Assembly (NCBI GenBank): GCA_030695685.1
Contig: JAUYPT010000027.1
Span: 1 to 7,540, forward strand
From: Nanobdellota archaeon
GTDB lineage: Archaea > Nanobdellota > Nanobdellia > Woesearchaeales > GW2011-AR9
DNA: 7,540 nucleotides
Reading direction: 5' to 3'
In this document: piece after piece, positions 4,997 to 7,540 of the stretch
Layout: every line of letters starts with the position of its first letter
Numbering within the stretch: position 1 is the stretch's first letter
Made by a program: the position numbers and the translations under genes
The notes under the pieces: generated by a model
Told to the model about the DNA's origin: nothing
Databases searched by the model: none
The model's input: only the letters and a program-made list of their open reading frames with translations

Positions 4997-5560
4997 ATGG
5001 GCCTTTTTGATAGGTTTAGATTTAAGAAAAAAGAATTGAAAGAGGATGATGAGGTATTAAACCAATCATTAAGCAGCATTAACAAAGAATTAGAACGATT
5101 AAAATCGCAGAAGTGCACAACCATTGCCGGCAGCAAAGTTTGCGTCACTCCGTTAACTCATCGTCGGAAGAGAAAGATGCCACCGAAAAAAATAAAGAGA
5201 TCAACACGATCAAGGCCAGCAAAGAAATCAAAGCATCATCTTGCCAAACACCAGCAAAAAAGAAAACAGATGAAGAGTGAAAAAGATTTGCTGAAAGGCG
5301 CACTTCACGATTTAGACAAAGAGCTGCGATCGTTACGTTCTTCCAAAAGACATTTTGAAAATAGGTCTCAAGATGTCTCCAGCGAGCTTGATTCCACCCA
5401 AAACAGGGAAGTAAATCTTCGCAATCAAATTTCAGAACTGATGAAAAAGGAAGCGCTGTTAATTAAAAGAAAGAATTCCATCAAGGACAAAATGAATACT
5501 CTTGACAAGCGCATTGAGAAAGTACGAACCATTGAGCGGGAATTGCGGGATGTTAGGTAG
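4997..5560 (+). CDS. Basic coiled-coil protein of unknown function
   Basis: A 187-residue protein from the ATG at 4997 (an in-frame TTG 6 nt earlier is less likely). It has no membrane helix or signal peptide and should be cytoplasmic. The N-terminus MGLFDRFRFKKK is amphipathic and basic. Residues 14-38 are a short charged helix. C40 and C49 are spaced C-x8-C. Residues 55-93 are strongly Lys/Arg/His-rich (HRRKRK, PPKKIKR, KKSKHHLAKHQQKRKQ). Residues 95-187 are charged heptad-like sequence, almost surely a long coiled coil. The basic stretch suits nucleic-acid or acidic-membrane binding. I do not recognise the family. It lies alone behind its own TATA box, convergent with the operon on the other strand. 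A role in chromosome or envelope organisation would be a guess. Confidence 0.7.
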   Translation: MGLFDRFRFKKKELKEDDEVLNQSLSSINKELERLKSQKCTTIAGSKVCVTPLTHRRKRKMPPKKIKRSTRSRPAKKSKHHLAKHQQKRKQMKSEKDLLKGALHDLDKELRSLRSSKRHFENRSQDVSSELDSTQNREVNLRNQISELMKKEALLIKRKNSIKDKMNTLDKRIEKVRTIERELRDVR

Positions 5561-5561
5561 A

Positions 5562-5584
5562 AGATTAATCTATTTTTTATTTTC
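5562..5584 (+). terminator. T-rich terminator of the coiled-coil gene
   Basis: A small palindrome AGATTAATCT (5562-5571) directly after the stop codon is followed by TTTTTT (5573-5578) and more T-rich sequence. T-runs alone are often enough to end archaeal transcription. It occupies the short gap before the convergent gene's stop at 5589. Confidence 0.5.
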
Positions 5585-5588
5585 TTCA

Positions 5589-6002
5589 TCACTTAAAACA
5601 AAAAATAACATTTCCTGTATAATCACCATTCTCCGGATAATCCGGCACGCGCACGGCAAATTGCACTTCCTGATTTTGGCCTGACTTCAGTCTAAATTCC
5701 TGCGGCGTGATGTTTACCCAGGGAGCAAAATCACCTTCCATAAACACAGTTACTGAGGCATCTCTGTCATTGGTAATGTAAACTGATCTCCTGGCCACTG
5801 TCTGCGGTGAAACGGTGCCAAATTTTAAACTGTCGGTGTCAGCGTTGAGCCCGATAATTCGCCGTTCTCCTTCCCTGACAGAAATGGAACTATTAACAGA
5901 CTGTATTGAACTGCATCGTGGTCCAGTATATAACAAAAAGAAATTTAAAATTAAGATTATAACAATAACAAACATGATGCTATAGGTCATTTTAGGATTC
6001 AT
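5589..6002 (-). CDS. Small anchored protein with one Ig-like domain
   Basis: A 137-residue protein from the ATG at 6002 (an in-frame TTG at 6008 is less likely). Residues 8-25 form one membrane helix (YSIMFVIVIILILNFFLL), with the C-terminal part outside. Residues 38-137 form one beta-sandwich: LKFGTVSP (59-66), an ITND turn (76-79), then P100-x2-F103-x-L105-x2-G108-Q109-x-Q111-E112-V113 and G126-x-Y128. The same motif, with the same spacings, occurs in residues 165-265 of the protein at 3415, so the two domains are homologous, of an ASH/PapD-like Ig type. C30 and C135 bracket the domain and could form a disulfide that closes it. It is the second gene of an operon, 16 nt after the stop of the large Ig-repeat protein, with no ribosome-binding site. 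The two products may act together at the surface. Confidence 0.75.
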   Translation of the reverse strand: MNPKMTYSIMFVIVIILILNFFLLYTGPRCSSIQSVNSSISVREGERRIIGLNADTDSLKFGTVSPQTVARRSVYITNDRDASVTVFMEGDFAPWVNITPQEFRLKSGQNQEVQFAVRVPDYPENGDYTGNVIFCFK

Positions 6003-6018
6003 AGTCAAATATTAAATG

Positions 6019-7209
6019 TTATAATTCATCGCGCTTCGTTTTCTGTTTTTCTTTTACATCCTGTGTTCTTTTTGCTTTACTTTTATTGTCTCTGATATCA
6101 GCTGCTAATTTCCGATCCTGTTTTTTCTTGAGCAGAACAAGGAAAAGGATATTGACTAAGATTATAATGACGATAACAGCAGCAACAATCAGATAAAAGA
6201 TAATATCTTGCTCTTTTTTCGGCGATTCGATGACGGTAAGAACAATATTTTCTTGTTTTGATTCCCCTTCAAAGAAAAGGCCTATTTCCCCTGGATATTT
6301 CCCAGGTGCTAAATCAACTTTCACGATTCCCTTTAATTCCCCTTCTCCCCAGGCAGGAAGAGATATGCTTGGTGTCTGCAACAGTTCTTGACCATTGATA
6401 AACACTTTTGCATAGACATTCTCCAGCCCGTCACCCCAGCCGTTGGCAACTGTAATCACAAAATCACGAAAGCCTTGTTCCAGGACAGATGTATAATTTA
6501 GCAGGAAAACATCTAATGCCCCTATTTTAAATTGCGTTTCAGCTGGCTGTTGTTTTCCGTCGAAATAAATAACCGCCGCTGCAGCATAATCACCGGCAGG
6601 AAGACCAGTGGTATTGAAGGACGCACGCAGTTCTCCAGATTGAAGCGCTTTCAATGCCCGTTCGTTGGTTTTGACTCTGCCGACGGATTGATTTGTGTGG
6701 TTATAGATTATAATATCTGCTTTGACGGAATCAATATCGGAATAGGTTCTACTTCGCAGCTGCACTGTAAAAGGAACAGTGCTATTTTCATTGACATCAG
6801 CGGCGCCTAACGATGCTTCCAGCGCTTTGTCATGGGAATAGACTTCGACCATAAAAACTTTAGAAACACCAATTAAAGAAGTAACGCCTCCTGACGAATC
6901 CTCTGCAATCTCCCGCGCTGATAACGAAAAAGAATATGTTCCTGGATCAATAAATGTGTCTGGAAATTGGATGGTCATTGTAAACTCTCCATTGATAACC
7001 TCGCTTAAAGAAATGTATTCTGTAAGATCACCGCCAACTGCAACCTCAACTTTAGCATTGGCGCCATTAATAGAATATGTATTGACAATTACTTTTCCCG
7101 GCTCGTAAATGATCGGGCTTAATTTCATGCCGATGAGGCTTAAGGAAAGAGCAGACGGCAGTAATAACAGTAAAACACCAATCAGGATAACAAAACCTCT
7201 TTTTTTCAT
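6019..7209 (-). CDS. Exported Ig-repeat protein with C-terminal membrane anchor
   Basis: A 396-residue protein. Residues 1-22 are a classical signal peptide (KKRGF, then a leucine-rich core, then a PSALS-type exit). The exported part falls into about three beta-rich Ig-like units: 24-126, 127-229 and 230-327, each with PG/AG-x-Y turns (DPGTYSFSL, PAGDYAAAAV, APGKYPGEIGL). N-glycosylation sequons are at about 141, 170, 173, 199 and 238. Residues 336-360 are a membrane helix (IIFYLIVAAVIVIIILVNIL), followed by a 36-residue Lys/Arg-rich cytoplasmic tail. The plan resembles archaeal surface proteins of the COG1470 type, but I cannot assign a family. The ATG is 26 nt from its TATA box and so leaderless. 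It is first in an operon with the small Ig protein. An envelope or adhesion role is inference. Confidence 0.78.
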   Translation of the reverse strand: MKKRGFVILIGVLLLLLPSALSLSLIGMKLSPIIYEPGKVIVNTYSINGANAKVEVAVGGDLTEYISLSEVINGEFTMTIQFPDTFIDPGTYSFSLSAREIAEDSSGGVTSLIGVSKVFMVEVYSHDKALEASLGAADVNENSTVPFTVQLRSRTYSDIDSVKADIIIYNHTNQSVGRVKTNERALKALQSGELRASFNTTGLPAGDYAAAAVIYFDGKQQPAETQFKIGALDVFLLNYTSVLEQGFRDFVITVANGWGDGLENVYAKVFINGQELLQTPSISLPAWGEGELKGIVKVDLAPGKYPGEIGLFFEGESKQENIVLTVIESPKKEQDIIFYLIVAAVIVIIILVNILFLVLLKKKQDRKLAADIRDNKSKAKRTQDVKEKQKTKRDEL

Positions 7210-7228
7210 GGATTTAAGATAATGAAGA

Positions 7229-7283
7229 AACTATAAAAAACTTTCCAGAATCAGATTAAAAATTTCATCATTATTTTATAGTT
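7229..7283. repeat. Inverted repeat spanning the divergent promoters
   Basis: AACTATAAAA (7229-7238) is perfectly inverted as TTTTATAGTT (7274-7283), with 35 bp between. The left arm contains the minus-strand TATA box of the Ig-repeat operon. The right arm could be a plus-strand TATA box for the gene at 7336, though CTTAAATAA (7291-7299) is an alternative. The arrangement suggests mirror-image promoters fired from a shared region. Confidence 0.45.
7232..7239 (-). promoter_or_regulatory. TATA box of the Ig-repeat operon
   Basis: On the minus strand TTTTTATA is centred about 26 nt before the ATG at 7209, preceded by a GGAAAG BRE-like stretch. This predicts a leaderless operon mRNA. Confidence 0.6.
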
Positions 7284-7335
7284 ACAAAGACTTAAATAAT
7301 TAATAATTCTTCTATATTATAAAAAAGGTGTTCGT

Positions 7336-7540
7336 TTGAGAAAAAGTAACTGGGTTATATTTTTGGTGATATTAGTTCTCTTTGCCCATTTAGTTTCTCC
7401 TTTTATGCTCCCAATATTAGACAATTTTGAGAGAGAAGTTTTAGGAGGTAATTGGACACAAGTTGGTGGAAATCTTACTATTCAGAATGGAAAACTTAAA
7501 ACTTTTCTTCATGACTCATGGGGATATTACAACAGAGTAA
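7336..7540 (+). CDS. Secreted or surface protein, N-terminal 68 residues (cut by window edge)
   Basis: An open frame runs from a TTG at 7336 off the right edge. No upstream in-frame ATG or GTG exists. GGTG (7327-7330) lies 5 nt before the TTG, the clearest ribosome-binding site in the window, and supports this start. Residues 1-22 are a signal peptide (MRKSNWVIFLVILVLFAHLV). The mature N-terminus DNFEREVLGGNWTQVGG... IQNGKLK resembles the opening strand of concanavalin/LamG-like domains found on extracellular proteins (D-x-F ... W-x-x-x-x-G ... I-x-x-G-x-L). That family assignment is inference from a short stretch. The sequence is A+T-rich compared with the operon to its left. It is divergent from the Ig-repeat operon and may share its control region. 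Confidence 0.6.
   Translation, partial: MRKSNWVIFLVILVLFAHLVSPFMLPILDNFEREVLGGNWTQVGGNLTIQNGKLKTFLHDSWGYYNRV

Noticed and set aside
6532..6810. Plus-strand ORF inside the Ig-repeat protein gene
   Set aside because: It is antisense to a well-supported gene with signal peptide and membrane anchor, and has no promoter or recognisable features.
1..7540. CRISPR array or defence system
   Set aside because: No regularly spaced direct repeats beyond the pair at 230-261, and no nuclease, helicase, methylase or toxin-antitoxin signature was seen in any protein.

Overview
The window looks like a piece of an archaeal chromosome, most likely from a small-genome DPANN lineage of the Woesearchaeota/Pacearchaeota kind. 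The reasons are as follows. Nearly every gene has an archaeal TATA box (TTTATAAA-type). For three genes the box lies 26-28 nt before the ATG, which means leaderless mRNAs. Shine-Dalgarno sites are rare. Most proteins are single-anchor surface proteins with Ig-like folds and an (I/L)TGxA motif just outside the membrane segment. The lineage is an inference; no marker gene is present.

Layout. 1-172 (-): start of an unrecognised protein, cut by the window edge. 173-451: AT-rich gap with four copies of a TTRTMCAYA-like 9-mer (235-319), a probable operator cluster. 452-1654 (-): a YhbH/YeaH (DUF444) relative whose von Willebrand A domain has lost every metal-binding (MIDAS) residue. 1655-1933: divergent promoter region; between the two TATA boxes sit two long inverted repeats (1731-1816 and 1815-1886). 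1934-2689 (+): membrane-anchored protein with an acidic linker and an outer domain. About 2771-2875 (+): candidate small structured RNA with its own TATA box, a closing stem and a T-run. 2918-3283 (+): small anchored six-cysteine protein. 3415-4863 (+): large surface protein with a He_PIG-like domain, a Gly-rich hinge, two more Ig-like domains, a C-terminal membrane helix and a cytoplasmic SHOCT-like tail; a hairpin/T-run terminator follows. 4997-5560 (+): basic coiled-coil protein. 5589-7209 (-): two-gene operon, a signal-peptide/Ig-repeat/C-terminal-anchor protein followed after 16 nt by a small anchored single-Ig protein. 7336-7540 (+): start of another secreted protein, cut by the window edge.

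How the genes fit together. Six of the eight genes encode predicted exported or membrane-anchored proteins. The outer domain of the small protein at 5589-6002 and the middle domain of the protein at 3415-4863 share a clear motif with identical spacing, so they are paralogous domains. The two largest (3415-4863, 6019-7209) share the same plan: exported Ig-like repeats, C-terminal membrane helix, charged cytoplasmic tail. The block reads as a cell-envelope locus of unknown function. The DUF444 relative is the only gene tied to a known, signalling-related family; its usual partners (PrkA kinase, SpoVR) are not in the window.

Most unusual items: the MIDAS-less DUF444 protein, the double inverted repeat between divergent promoters, the candidate small RNA, the 9-mer cluster, and the recurring (I/L)TGxA motif after membrane anchors. 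No CRISPR array, tRNA, rRNA, transposase or recognisable defence gene was seen.
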